Shown here: one piece after another, positions 50,681 to 62,102 of the stretch
Layout: the number at the start of each line of letters is the position of its first letter
Position numbering within the stretch: position 1 is the first letter of the stretch
NCBI RefSeq assembly: GCF_000499845.2
Contig: NC_023753.2
Location: 21,979,932 to 22,043,931 of the forward strand
Direction of reading: 5' to 3'
DNA: 64,000 bases
From: Phaseolus vulgaris
Taxonomy: Eukaryota; Streptophyta; Magnoliopsida; Fabales; Fabaceae
Translations under genes and position numbers: made by a program
Notes under the pieces: model-generated
Told to the model about the DNA's origin: nothing
What the model saw: only the letters and a program-made list of their open reading frames with translations
The model's database searches: none

Positions 50681-51096
50681 GCGTATTGTTTACCCGAGCC
50701 AATCATCCTCCCCGTGGCCAAGTCCTGCAAAATACAACCATGTGGAAAAAGAACGACACAACAATTTAGTGCACTGGTTATCTTACTAACAAACATGAGA
50801 TTTAAATTAAAAGAAGGAACACAAATAACATCTTTGAGAGTGATATTGTCATTGAATTTAATCGTGCCGATAGATGAGATGGTCGCAGTTGAGCCTGTGG
50901 GCATATTAACATTTGGAATAAATGATGATGAAGTGTGTGTGAAAATTTGTGAATCAGATGCAATGTGATCGGTTGCTCCATTATCCAAAATCCATGGTTT
51001 TGTAAAAGCAGAATTAATTGATGAGTTATGAGCAAATAGACCTGCAACGTTTATAAACGCTTCACTTTTACCATTATTGTTGAGCTGAGTAAACAA
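50554..51096 (-). pseudogene. Protease region of the Ale-like Copia
   Basis: WILDNGATDHIASD matches the Copia protease active site with Asn in place of the usual Ser (DSG to DNG); the catalytic Asp is present. TISSIGTIKFNDNITLKDVI and CVPSFNLNLMFVSKIT follow, as in the family. Confidence 0.87.
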
Positions 51097-52160
51097 CCTT
51101 TGTCAATTGCTGAATTTGCTCGGCAGTGAACCCTTGTACAAGGTTTCTATCGGACTCATTGTTGTCATTTGGTAATGAAGAGGAATTTGCCATGTTTGTT
51201 GTTGATGAATGAGAGCTTTTAGGGTTAATTTTGATTCGCTGTTGCTGGCCATTGCGCCCATTGGAGCTCCACGTCCCATTTTTTATGCGACATCTATCTT
51301 TTGTGTGTCTTCTTTTATCAAGGTATGTGCAATGAAATTTTAAATTACGACATTCGTCTATGGTATGACCTGGTTTGTACAATGTTCACATGTCTTACCT
51401 TTGATTGCTTCCAATTGGCAGATCGACCTTGTACTGATGTCGCGATTGAAAAAATCTCGCCAGGATCCGAATTCATCTATTGTTGTGTCTTTTCTTGCAC
51501 AATCAGAGGGTATGCTTGTCGGACATTTGGTAGAGGATTCATGATGAGAATATTGGACCTGATTGTTTTGAACGAATCATTCAACCCCATGAGGAATTGC
51601 ATCCGTTTATCTTCTTCATTCTCGATCTGGTGCTCCTTTGTTTGATTACAAACTATGGGTGAACGATATAGCTCGAGTTCATCCCACAACGCTTTGAGTT
51701 TGATGTAGTATGAAGCCACTGACATCGTACCTTGGGACATGGTTGCTATTGTCTTCTAAATTTGAAAAATGGTTGGTGCATTCTTCTGTCCAAACTGGTC
51801 ACAGAGATCTTCCCAAACTTGACGGGCAATCTTCGCGTGAATTACCCCTGCGGCTATCTCTGCCTCGATGGAGTGACTTAACCATGAAAGAATCATGGAA
51901 TTACATTGATTCCACAATTCGAATTGGGATGAGTCTTTTTCTTGTGACGACATTTCTATGGTACTGTCAACAAATCTGAGTTTCTTCTTCGCCGTGAGTG
52001 CGTGTACCATTGTTGTCTTCCAGGATTGATAATTGGCGCCGTTCAATTTGGTCGACACCAACATGTGTCCTGGTTGGTCTAAATGATGAACATAGTAGGG
52101 ATTAGTTGGATCCATGGCAACCGACTTGGCAACGTTATTGGTGCCTTCTTTGTCAGACAT
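51074..52160 (-). pseudogene. Gag of the Ale-like Copia
   Basis: Starts at 52160 (MSDKEGTNNVAKSVAMDPTN), about 55 bases beyond the primer-binding site. LDQPGHMLVSTKLNGANYQ and SWKTTMVHALTAKKKLRFVD mark the copia-type gag N-terminus. An in-frame TAG at about 51757 follows PTIFQI; the same frame resumes with KTIATMSQGTMSVASYYIKL and MQFLMGLNDSFKTIRSNIL. A frameshift leads to the knuckle region 51382-51074, where GHTIDECRNLKFHCTYLDKR shows decayed CCHC fingers. Confidence 0.87.
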
Positions 52161-52216
52161 GATCTCTTATTTAGCACGGATAAAAATGGAGAGGTTGTCA
52201 GAGCACCAAGATCGGT

Positions 52217-52228
52217 GCTCTGATACCA
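52217..52228 (-). other. Primer-binding site of the Ale-like Copia
   Basis: Minus-strand TGGTATCAGAGC, the standard initiator Met tRNA complement, abuts the 5' LTR. Confidence 0.92.
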
Positions 52229-52494
52229 TATAAGAAAATGGTAAGAAAAAGAGATATTTCTTATTCTCTTGTGTCGATTTACATCACTCAATGTATAGCA
52301 AATATATATACAAGTGTATGGAGACTTTCTCTCTCCAAATTACAACCTAATTAGGTAGGGACTCACTAATCATGAGATTCTATAATTATTAAATTAATTA
52401 CATATAATTGTGTACAATAGCGCCCAATATCATACAATAATTGCATACAATAATTGTGTATAATTTGATAATTATTATTTCCTTAATATAAATC
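52229..52494 (-). repeat. 5' LTR of the Ale-like Copia
   Basis: About 260 bp, collinear with 46733-46983, with a small extra 'agcgcccaat' near 52422. The outer end is degraded (CTTAATATAAATC against CTTATCATGAACA). Confidence 0.82.
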
Positions 52495-53094
52495 TCCCAT
52501 TTAAAGAATAATTATGTATGATTTAGTTGTAGGATATGAACTGTATTTTTAGTTAATAAATGTTTGAAAATGATGATAACATTTGAAGTTTGATTTATAG
52601 GTTTTTTACTCTCGTTCTAAAAGTACTTGAAGTTTGATAGGCTAAGAAACCTAGAAATGATTATAGTTGAATAATAAAATTTTGGATTTCATTTTATTCT
52701 TGATATTTTGTTTATATTTGTATATTTGGGTTAGTTATGACCAATTTTGGTTAATGGTGGGAACTTGAAAATTACGTTTCAAGTGTTAGTAACGTGATTT
52801 TGACTAGAAAATAATTAAATAGAATTTTATTTTTAAATACTTTTTGCATTAAACATTTATTTTTATAGTATTTTAGATATTTTGTGAAATGACTTATTGA
52901 CTTGAAAAATATATTTTAGGTAGTTGAAGTTTAACATTTGAAATTTGTAGTGATCTTGACTAGAAAATAGTTAATTGAAAGTTTATAATAATTTTAAATA
53001 TATTAAACCTTTCTTTTTATATTTTTTTTATTATTTTGTGACGTCACTTACTGAGATTGTTATTTTTTAGGATTTTGGCATACTCTAAATTTGA

Positions 53095-54680
53095 AATTGG
53101 AAAAGGCAGACCAGGGAGATTTGTGATCCGATTGGCTCAAGTCACTTAGGATGGATTGACAAAGAGAGGATGCAGGTTGCCATAGATTCACGTTCGTGTA
53201 AGTTGTCAAGGCCAAATGTTGCTAAGTTTAGCAACTACTTGGGATGAATAGCTTGACAACATGTATCTATTGTCATTCCATAATGAGTTGAGGTTGAAGA
53301 GATAGAGAAAAATATCATGTGATAGAATATTAAGGTATTACACCATTTTATGTTAACACCTTAAAAGTGAATTTCGTAATCATTTGACATTCTCAATTGA
53401 TTAACATTTTATATTTTGTTTACATCAAAATTTTGACATTCCAAACACCGAGGTGGTTAGAAAGAAAGTCTTATCAATCATTGCCACCATGTGCAAGAAC
53501 TTTAATACTTTCTTGATACAAGAGTATGTGTTCGAAAAGCATAAAGATAACAGTTAATGTGTCAAGTACTAGATAATTGAGGAGGAATGAATGCAGTTTC
53601 GTGCCATTCGATTGTATGCGTCTTTTGTAGGTTAGTTTTTTTTACAATTTTTATACTCACAAATATCTACCTACAATTTGTGGCTATATCCTATTTTATT
53701 TGCATTGAAGGAAAACATAATAACTGCCTAGGAGCGGCAGGAGCTAAATGATAACCCTCATCTACTGTAAGGAGGGGAGGGTATGCATTGCTACATCAAT
53801 GCCTCATAAAGGTTGAAGTAGAGACAACATGGCTAGAGTTAGTTGACCTTGTATCTCCACCTCTACACTATGAGATGTGGATGGTTGCTCGCACGAAATC
53901 AGACATGCAAATGATTTCACAGTCCAATCAGATCATTACTAAATCTTTTAAAGTATAATCACACTTACTATCATTGTCATTTCCCCTTGTTCCTAAGTGA
54001 AGTAGTATTGCTTAGGCTTAATTATTGTTTATATGTTGCAGGATTCATTAGTTGAGCAGGAAACACAAGGCTCATTTGTTTCTTATGTTGAAGAGGATAT
54101 TTTGACGACAAACATAGGAAGACCAGATCACATAAGATGTGTGCATGGTACTGGTGGTTCATGGGAACTCTGAGATTAGTTTGATCCACCACCACAAAGA
54201 ATTTTCGAATCTTGCAGGCAGGATGCCTTGCAGAGGATGGAGATTCACTTTGAAAAGAAACTAAATAAAAATCGGCAATCCTTGCAGCAAGAGTTCAATG
54301 ATAAGTTATAGTCCTTTTGTTCTCAACCACAAACTTAGGGATCACCTACAGTTCCCGAGGTTGTTCCAGTGAGCAAGAAAGGGATTTGTGTTGTAGATCC
54401 TTCAGGGGATCATACTCATATTGATGTACCAAACTAGTGTGAGTTATATATTGAAGATAATTCCCACATATAATCATATTTGAATGACGAATAAAGGGAG
54501 GGTTAGCCATATGTGATGTCTCTCTACAGACACAAGTGATGGTTAATGAAGCTCGAGATGTTACTGCTCGAGTGCCTCTGCACAACATAGAGGTTCAATT
54601 GGTGGGAGAGGCTTTAGGTAGATTTTTGGCTCGGCCTACATATCTGGTCAGGCTAGTCTCAAAACGACCACATCTATTAA
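53095..54680 (+). pseudogene. Decayed CACTA-associated transposase gene (Ptta/En/Spm type)
   Basis: Conserved blocks run in order through many stops: AKFSNYLG (about 53220), VEVEEIEKNIM (53290), VVRKKVLSIIATMCKNFNTF with EYVFEKHKD (53455-53550), QFRAIRL (53590), DSLVEQETQGSF-like sequence after a probable intron (acceptor near 54041), IGRPDHIRC, RMEIHFEKKLNKNRQSLQQE (54235-54290), DPSGDHTHIDVPN (54400) and EARDVTARVP...VQLVGEALGRFLA (54545-54635). This order matches the plant Ptta/En/Spm transposase-related family carried by legume CACTA elements. Old introns seem to lie at about 53320-53445, 53630-53715 and 53955-54041. No TNP2-type transposase or clear CACTA ends are seen nearby. Confidence 0.75.
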
Positions 54681-55044
54681 ATTGTCTTATTTTATTTTTA
54701 CTTATGTATAATGTTTATCAATGTTGGATAGAGGTAACATATCTAAGTATAAGATTATTTCTATTTTACCTTTAAGATTACGATATAATCAAGTGGGTAA
54801 AATATTTCAGGTTTATAATAATAAAAATATTTTGTCTCACGATAGCATCCAAAAACACTAAAAGACCATAAAAAACATAGTATAATTTTATTTTATTGTT
54901 AAAAATGTTTTTAGGTTACGTATAACTTTTTTTAGTTAAACTTGTTATACAAATCTCATTCAAACATACTACAACTATATTTTGTATAATTTTTTTAAGT
55001 TCAACTTCATATTCAAATGTCACTCAAACATTCAACAATTATAT

Positions 55045-55930
55045 GTATTTTGCATAGCTCTAATGCATGCAAGAAAAATATTTGTTTGTCCCTCTTCAGT
55101 ACAATTTCTCCTCTACATATGGAGTTGGGTTCGACAAATTTTTCTTACTTTTCATTTCTCTAATAAAGTTGATCTTTTTTCTTTTATTATGATTGATGAT
55201 AGTCCTTTGGTTAAATTGAAGTGATAATTTTTTTTCTATTTGGAGGATATGATGTATGAGGAATTATGCTAGATTTCATGATAAGATTGATGTTTCTAGG
55301 GCTATTTTTGTAATTAAAGATTTAACTTGTCTAGTGGAAAATTCTTCTAAAGCTTCAATGAATAATGATATAATTTGGTATTAATATTTGTACTGGTAAA
55401 GTTCTTCGTCCTCTTTCTGTTAGGTGGGAGTTCCCTTCACCAGGTTGGGTTAAAATTAACATTGATGGGGCTGTTAAGGGATATCCTGGTCTTGCTACTT
55501 GTGGAGGTATTTTTCGTGGAAGTATGGGGAAGTTTATTGATGCTTTCTTTGTGTTTCTTGAAGTTCAGACTGCTATGGTTAATGAGTTTTATGGAGTTAT
55601 ACATGCTATGGAGGAAACTTAAAAAATGGGGCTTACTAATGTATGGCTTGAATGTGATTCTGCCTTGGTTTGTGTTGCATTTACTGTTAGGGCTAATGTT
55701 CGTTGATGCTTCGTAATCGATGAAATACTTGTCTTAATTATTGTGGAAAATCAGGTTTAGGGTTACTAATATTTTTTGTGAAGGGAATGCGTGTGATGAT
55801 AAATTGGATAATTTATGATTTATTCATAAATAATCATTTCATTAGTATAATAGACTTCCATCTAGTTTGTTCTTAGAATTCTTTATAAATAGGTATAGTC
55901 TATCTATGTATCGTTTTTGTTAACATATGA
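55045..55930 (+). pseudogene. LINE 3' fragment with RNase H-like domain
   Basis: From about 55260 the text gives IWMMRNYARFHDKIDVSRAI-type sequence, then 55400-55700 WEFPSPGWVKINIDGAVKG, ATCGGIFRGSMGKFI, FLEVQTAMVNEFYGVIHAME and VWLECDSALVCVAF. These are the reverse-transcriptase-like RNase H blocks of plant L1 elements; the DG, E and D residues are kept. A stop replaces one codon after HAMEET and further stops follow, with worn FFVKGMRV/GNACADKLA-like sequence to 55800. The upstream endonuclease and RT are absent, the usual 5' truncation of LINEs. Confidence 0.78.
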
Positions 55931-58179
55931 GTTTTGAGTCTCCCCTTATTTTCTTGTATTTTTTTTAATAATAATTTTTCATATGCTAATTATTATTACT
56001 TGAGGTGTAAACATAACTGAGATGTCAAGTTTTATTAAGTATTATAAAATCTCAATTCAAGCGGTAGTTACGTAACATAAAATTCCTCATTAATTTCGAA
56101 CTGCACTTAAAACTCTTAGACTGAAAAGATTTTTCATGAAGATTCTATTTTGTGTAAAATCTTTAAAAAATCATTTCTGAGTTTCTTTTAATGTAGTAAG
56201 AAATGGAGTCAACTTGTGTGATTTCGATTTGCATCTTGGATCATGTCTTTTTTCAATTACAATTGTAATTAGATTTTTCAATTAGGATCCTACTGTCTTT
56301 TTTCTCATTGATAAAAAAGTACCGTGTCTATGTATGAACTTATTATTACCTCACTATTTATTAAGATTTTTTTATTTATTTTATAGAATAAAGGTTTTAA
56401 ATTATTTTAAAATTTTACTCAACATTGTATTTAAAAATATATATTATTGATTCAATCCATGTTCATTTTTTTTTTAAATATTGAATCATATATAAATCAA
56501 TATTCTCACTAACTTATTGATGTAAATATAATGAATAGTTTTTACATATTAAAGATAGTTTTAGAGTTAGCTTATAAGATGCGATACCTTAAAACATTTT
56601 TTAAAAGAAAAAGAAACACAATCTTTTCGAAAGAAGCCGTAGGTTTCTTGTAAGTTGAGGAAGGCACATATATTTATATTAATTCACTAATTTTATTCTA
56701 TTTTATTTTATTTTATTTGCAAAGAAAAGCTGTATTTAATTCTTGTCCCCTTCTTTGCTGCTTTTAAAGCATTTTAAGGATAAACTTATGTGTCTTTAAA
56801 AGCCTCAATTAGACACTTTGCTAAAAATTCTTATTTCAGTTTTTTACCTTTTCTTTTTCTCTCTTTCTTTCAAGGAAAATAAAAAAAGAAGATTCTTTAT
56901 TTTTATGATAATTTGTAAAAGGATTAATACAGATTTAAAGGGTATGCTTTATTTTACGAATCCAACACCAACACCTACGAATATACAGGCAAAATACTCG
57001 AACTTTGAAATATTAACTTCTTTTAGGTATTTAAAGACTACTTTATATGGAGGCAACACTTTTTTTGGAGCAATTGTACAAAACACATAAATTGTGTTTA
57101 ATAAGTCATTTCAAGTTAATTATAAGTTATTTCACTAGTTAAATTATAAGTTTGTTTGATTGAAATATGTTGTTTCATAAACAAGTTAATTAACTTTTTT
57201 AAGCTACCATGCATTTAAATTTATAATTTAATGTTTATACTTTTTCCCCAATTGTACCTCAACACTTAATAAAAAAATTCATTTAATGTTATACTATGTA
57301 TTTTATTAGTATATACTATTGACAATTTTTTTTAATGAAATGTTTATCTTTAATTTAAAATTGTATACAATATACATCTACATAACACAACATTCCAACA
57401 ATGCAAAATTAAGTAAGGATAATCAAAGACTACAACTACTGTGAAGATATATTTTTGTCTATAATAATATATAAAGCATATATAAAATTTTGTTTTGTAG
57501 TTATTTTTTTTATTTGTTTTTTTTAATTTTTTTTATTATTTTGAAATATTTTAATTTAATCTCAATTTTATCTAAAATAATTACGGTAATTTTTTTTATT
57601 AAATTAAAATTAACAATGTTTATACAATAATTTAATTGTTTCATTAAGTTAGGTTGTTTGGAATTTTTCTAAGAGGAGAAACTAGAGTTATTTAACACCA
57701 ATAATAAATCAATGTATTTACGTATGCATGAATAATAAAACTCACTTTTAGTTTCTTTTTCTCTCTTTTTGACACGGTATCCACAAGTCTATAGGTCTTA
57801 CCATGATTTCTAATATTTTCTTCCACCATGCACTTTGAAAATTACACACCCCAAAGAACGATCGTTCCATACACATTTATCTTCTTGACATCAAGAAGAC
57901 ACCTTAGTTGTTATTGGTGCACCAATTTCCATTAATGATCATGTTAAAGCGATCTTGAATGATTATGACAACTTTGTTACCTTTGTTCTGTCATAGGTGG
58001 ATCCCTACACTGTTGAAGAAATCAAAGATTTGCTTTTATATCAAGAAGAGCATTTTGATAAATACAAAATTGCAGATCCAGCTATTCTCCAAGCCAATTT
58101 TATATCCATCTATCAATGAATTTTTCCTCTGTATGCACCTTCTTTGTTTGCAAATGATAGTATGTCCTCTTTACCATAG
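55931..58179. other. Intergenic AT-rich DNA with one recognised repeat
   Basis: Apart from the direct repeat at 56604-56950, nothing is recognised. 57850-58180 may contain worn upstream Copia sequence but no domain can be named. Confidence 0.4.
56604..56950. repeat. Direct repeat copy 2 (partner 45083-45410)
   Basis: Same orientation as copy 1, about 11.5 kb away, with insertions such as an ATTTT-rich stretch near 56690-56710. Confidence 0.8.
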
Positions 58180-59799
58180 GTCCAAAATAAACATCCTATA
58201 GTTACACGAGGCAGGACATGTACTTTTAAACCTAAAACCTACCATGTTTTTGTTTCTCTTGGTCATACTAAACCTAACACTTTAAAAGAAGCTTTAGCTT
58301 ATCCATCTCGCTCTAATGCCATGAAACTTCAATATGATGCTCTCATTCACAACAATACAGTGAGTTTTATTGATCTTCCTAATAGTTCGTTGGTTTGAAA
58401 TTGTTACACAAAAATAAATACAATGTAGATGGAATTTTCATCGTCACAAAGCACATTTAGTTGTGAAAGGCTTCCTCAAACACCTGCTTTTAATTATACT
58501 AAAACATTCAATTTGTTGTGAAGCCTCCAACTATTCATAATTTTCTTGCTCGTGATATAGTTTTACAGGTGGTCCATTTATCAAATTGATATCAATAATG
58601 CTTTTTTTTTACACAATGATCTATAAACAACAGTATACATGCATCAACCTCCAAATTTCTCTTCCTTAAATCCAAAACATGTTTGAAAGCTTAATAAAGC
58701 TATTTATGGACTTAAACATGCCCCGCAATAATGGTTTAACAAACTAAGTCAAACCCTAATCACTATGGGATTTTCTTCAACAAAAGTGATCATCATTGTT
58801 CACCAAGTTTGGTATGGTATCAACTATTTTTATTCTGACATGTGTTGATGATATTATACTAATTGGTAGTTCTTCACATGATATATTACTTAATAAACAA
58901 TTTTCCTCAAAGGATCTTGTTTCTTTACATTATTTTTCTTGGTATAGAATTTGTTTGGAACAGGGGTAACAACCTTCTTCTATCTCAAACCAAGAACATC
59001 AAGCAACTTCTTCAACGAGCCAACATGCATGATGCAAAGTCTCAACTGACTCCTATGATCTCTTAATCGCACCTCATTGATAACTATCATGATTCAGTAA
59101 AATTTCATGCAAAAAGATAAACACATATAGAATTTAATTTTTAATAGATTTATAATTCAACCTCTAATTTATGAATTTGAACCTTTTTACATATTTTTGG
59201 ATTATGAGATGAATAAAAACGATTTATTCCAAGTTTGTGTCGATTTCAGGAACCTATGGAAAGATGGAGATAAAATGGCTAAAGAAGAATGGACAAGAAA
59301 AAGAAAAGATGAAAAGATAAAGTTGAAACATAAAAACATACCCAAGCAAGATCACTATAGAGAAACTCACCCAAGACTCGCTTAAGCGAGTTCACTTTAG
59401 TGAAGTTTGGCTTTATCTTGTGAAACTCGCTTAAGCAAGCAATATTTTGCTTGAACGAGATGTCACTTAACCTACATCAAATTAGGTTAAATAGAAGGCG
59501 TGAGGAAAAACCCTAGGGACCAAATGGAGGATAATCAAAGATAGAAAATCCTAGAGGAGGTAGTCGTCAAGGAGAAAAACCCTGAATCTTCTTTTCTTGT
59601 TTTCCATGTTTGTAATGGCCAATATGAGTGGTTAAGTCTTCCCTTTGGGATTGAGAATAATTTGTTCAATTTTATGTATTGAGGTGACATTTATTTATAA
59701 TATTTTGTTCATGATTGAGATTTGTATTATCATTTTATTCTTAAAGTTTGAATCTTTATTAATAATTTTGATCTTTAGATTTAACTAGAAAGTACTTAT

Positions 59800-60071
59800 T
59801 GTTGGGTATGAAACTAGGACCAATTGGGTTGGGCTACTAGACACCATGTTTAGTGAGTGGGCTTAATCATTGTGTCCCTTTTATAATATCTATTTAAAGA
59901 GATCATTGTACTTATAATTGGTGTGCAACAAGATAGAAATGAAAACCTAATAGTTGCCCGTGTGGATGTAGGTTGCAGTTGACGACCGAACCACGTTAAA
60001 TCTTGTGTTGTTTATTTTTTGCAGTTGATTTGTGATTATGTGTGTTGCTTCTGCGTGCGTTTTTCCCATCA
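59800..60071 (+). repeat. 5' LTR of the gag-only Copia derivative
   Basis: 272 bp, equal in length to 62103-62374, with only scattered differences by eye. Confidence 0.93.
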
Positions 60072-60167
60072 AGTGGTATCAAGAGTTTTGGTTTGTTTAC
60101 ACACTAGAGATCCGATCAGCAGAAATTAATCAACGAGACGTGAAAATTGCGGCGGAAACAACGTCCT

Positions 60168-60365
60168 AAAGCTAGGGTTTTGCAGGGGTTGCAGTAGTGT
60201 CCCAAAGCTAGGGTTTCGCAGAGGCAACAACAGTGTCCCAAAGCTAGGGTTTCGCAGGGGCGACAATAGCGTCCCAAAGTTAGGGTTTTGCAAAGGCGGC
60301 AACAACATCCCAAAGCTAGGGTTTCACAGGGGTTGCAACAGCGTCCCAAAGTTAGGATTTTACGG
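60168..60365 (+). repeat. 36-bp minisatellite in the element leader, 5.5 units
   Basis: Units start at 60168, 60204, 60240, 60276, 60312 and 60348 (partial). Each begins AAAGCTAGGGTTT or AAAGTTAGGGTTT and ends GTCCC or ATCCC. The plus frame can read a 12-residue repeat (KLGF...VP) but has no start codon. The minus-strand Cys-rich open frame here is its antisense. Confidence 0.95.
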
Positions 60366-60707
60366 TGGCCCAAGATTCGCAACAATCCAGACCTATGACT
60401 TGCGGTAGGTGCGCGTAGTAGGCGGTGCGATGTGCATTGGTGTGGGTCACGATATAAATGGTGGCGGCTCACGACGTTGTGCAGGTGGCTTGCTCGTAGT
60501 AGGGTCATGTCCAGGCAGTGCGATGACAGATCGCGTTTCACGGCGAACAGGTGCAGGTGCTTGCGATGGCAGTGACGGAAGACACAGGGTGGCACGTGCT
60601 TTTTTCTGCTAATGCAGCAGTGACAGTGCGGTGCTAGGTGCGGGGTGTGGCTGTTTTTCGTTACAGCACGAAGTTAAGACAATTTAGTTATTGAGCACAT
60701 TAATAAA

Positions 60708-61082
60708 ATGAATTCGATCTTAGCCAGACTTATGTCAGTGGGCATTAAGTTCGATGATGAAGTTCAAGCTTTACTACTGCTATTGTCTTTGCCTGACAGT
60801 TGGTCTGGAAATGTTACAGCAGTTACCAATTCAGCGGGATCCGATGGATTCACTTTTGAGAAAATTCATGATCTCATTCTTGGCAAGGATGTCCGAAGAA
60901 GGAGTTTTGGGGAATTATCTAGTGAATCGCTATATGTCATCAGAGGTAAGAAAAATATCAGAGATAGTGGGAGCAAGAACAAAAGAAGGAGTCAGTTAAA
61001 GACTCGGGATTGCTCAAGTGTAACATGTTGGAACTATAAGGAGGTGGGGCATTTCAGGAATCAATGTCCAAATGATAAATAA
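60708..61082 (+). pseudogene. Partial gag of the gag-only Copia derivative
   Basis: MNSILARLMSVGIKFDDEVQ and ALLLLLSLPDSWSGN are the mid-gag blocks of Copia gag (UBN2-like). The C-terminus has VTCWNYKEVGHFRNQCPND, a CCHC knuckle with Tyr replacing the second Cys. The usual N-terminal ~100 residues are missing: before this frame lies the GC-rich leader 60366-60700. The Met at 60708 is only the first in-frame one and matches an internal family position, so true initiation is uncertain. Confidence 0.8.
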
Positions 61083-61155
61083 ATCAACATTGCAGAAAAC
61101 TTCGCGGACGAGGAATTTTAGTCTGTTGCGCGGATAGTAGTGTGGATTCCTGGTC

Positions 61156-61482
61156 ATGGATTCTAAAGCATTGCAGAATGTAGTTATTGGAGACTTTGGA
61201 AAGGTAAGACTAGCGAACAACATAACTCTTGATGTTACGGGCATGGGTGACATAGTGTTGAAGACACCAGTTGGTTTCTGGACTTTGAAGGATGTCAGAG
61301 TTGTTCCAAGCTTGACGAAAAGTTTGATTTCTATTAGGCAGTTGGACGAACAAAGACATAAAGTGAAGTTCGGAAATCAGCAGTGGAAGGTCGTCAAGGG
61401 AAATCTTGTCGTGGCCCACGGAAGAAAGAGAGGTTTGTTGTTGGTTGAATTACTGTCTAAGGGAGTGACCATCCCAGTTTAG
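61156..61482 (+). pseudogene. Protease remnant of the gag-only Copia derivative
   Basis: VVIGDFGKVRLANNITLDVT, GMGDIVLKTPVGFWTLKDVR, VVPSLTKSLISIRQLDEQ and VVKGNLVVAHGRKRG follow the region after the Copia protease active site. The active-site segment itself reads MDSKALQN where related elements have a DSGAS-type loop, so several residues are deleted and the enzyme is dead. A frameshift lies just before 61156. Confidence 0.8.
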
Positions 61483-61927
61483 AAGATAAACAAAGTCCGG
61501 TTCACAGAATCTCGTGGGCAGAAGAGGGTTGTCTTTACAAGAGAGAAACCCGGAGCCACAGGTTAGATTCAGGATGAACGAGCATGAAAAGGTTCAGGTA
61601 GACCAATGAGAGGTACTTATGGCAGTGGGAGCACGGGTCGTGCTTCAGCTGAGGTTCCTAGACGATAGTGGGTTAGGAGAACCAATATTCCAGCGGTTGA
61701 AACTTCTCCAAAAAATTTCTTGTTGAATATGGAGAGTGTTTGTTCTCAGGTTGTTCCAGGATCCGACAGTTCTTGCAAGTGGGAGTCGGTAGGAACAGAG
61801 AACGGGTCAGTGACTGACGTGTTGAAACTCAGGGGAGTTTTAGCGAAGTCTTCAAAATGATTAAGAAGGCCGGTGGCAACTAGAGGTGGAACATTGAGTT
61901 TCGTCGACAGATTATAGAAGTACATGT

Positions 61928-62102
61928 ACACAGTTGAAGCGCAGGTGAACATTGTTCCGTGACTTCAAGTGGGAGATTGTTGGGTATGAAGTCAAGATCA
62001 ATTAGGTTGGGCTGACTAGACATCATGTTTAGTGAGTGGGCTTAATCATTGCACACAGTTGAAGCACAAGTGAACATTGTTCCATGGCTTCAAGTGGGAG
62101 AT
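61928..62102 (+). repeat. 125-bp duplication of purine tract and LTR start
   Basis: A 74-bp LTR stub begins at 61978 (TGTTGGGTATG). 125 bp later the true 3' LTR begins at 62103. The preceding 'cacagttgaagc...caagtgggagat' block is also doubled. Confidence 0.9.

Larger units (their letters stand above)
46733..52494 (-). mobile_element. Ale-like Copia LTR retrotransposon (short LTRs), interrupted by TRIM
   Basis: Minus-strand element with ~250-260 bp LTRs at 52229-52494 (5') and 46733-46983 (3'), a perfect Met-type primer-binding site next to the 5' LTR, and gag, protease, integrase, RT and RNase H in Copia order. Gag has the LDQPGHMLVSTKLNGANYQ-type start of the copia gag N-terminal family, as in Ale/Retrofit elements. 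The frame is broken by several stops and at least one shift, so it is dead. Flanking TAAAT occurs at 46728-46732 and 52489-52493; if that is the target duplication, the right LTR ends at 52488 rather than 52494. A TRIM array sits between integrase and RT. Confidence 0.9.

Noticed and set aside
60116..60595. 159-codon minus-strand frame with Cys-rich 12-residue repeats, like a secreted repeat protein
   Set aside because: It is the antisense reading of the 36-bp minisatellite; the repeats explain the open frame.
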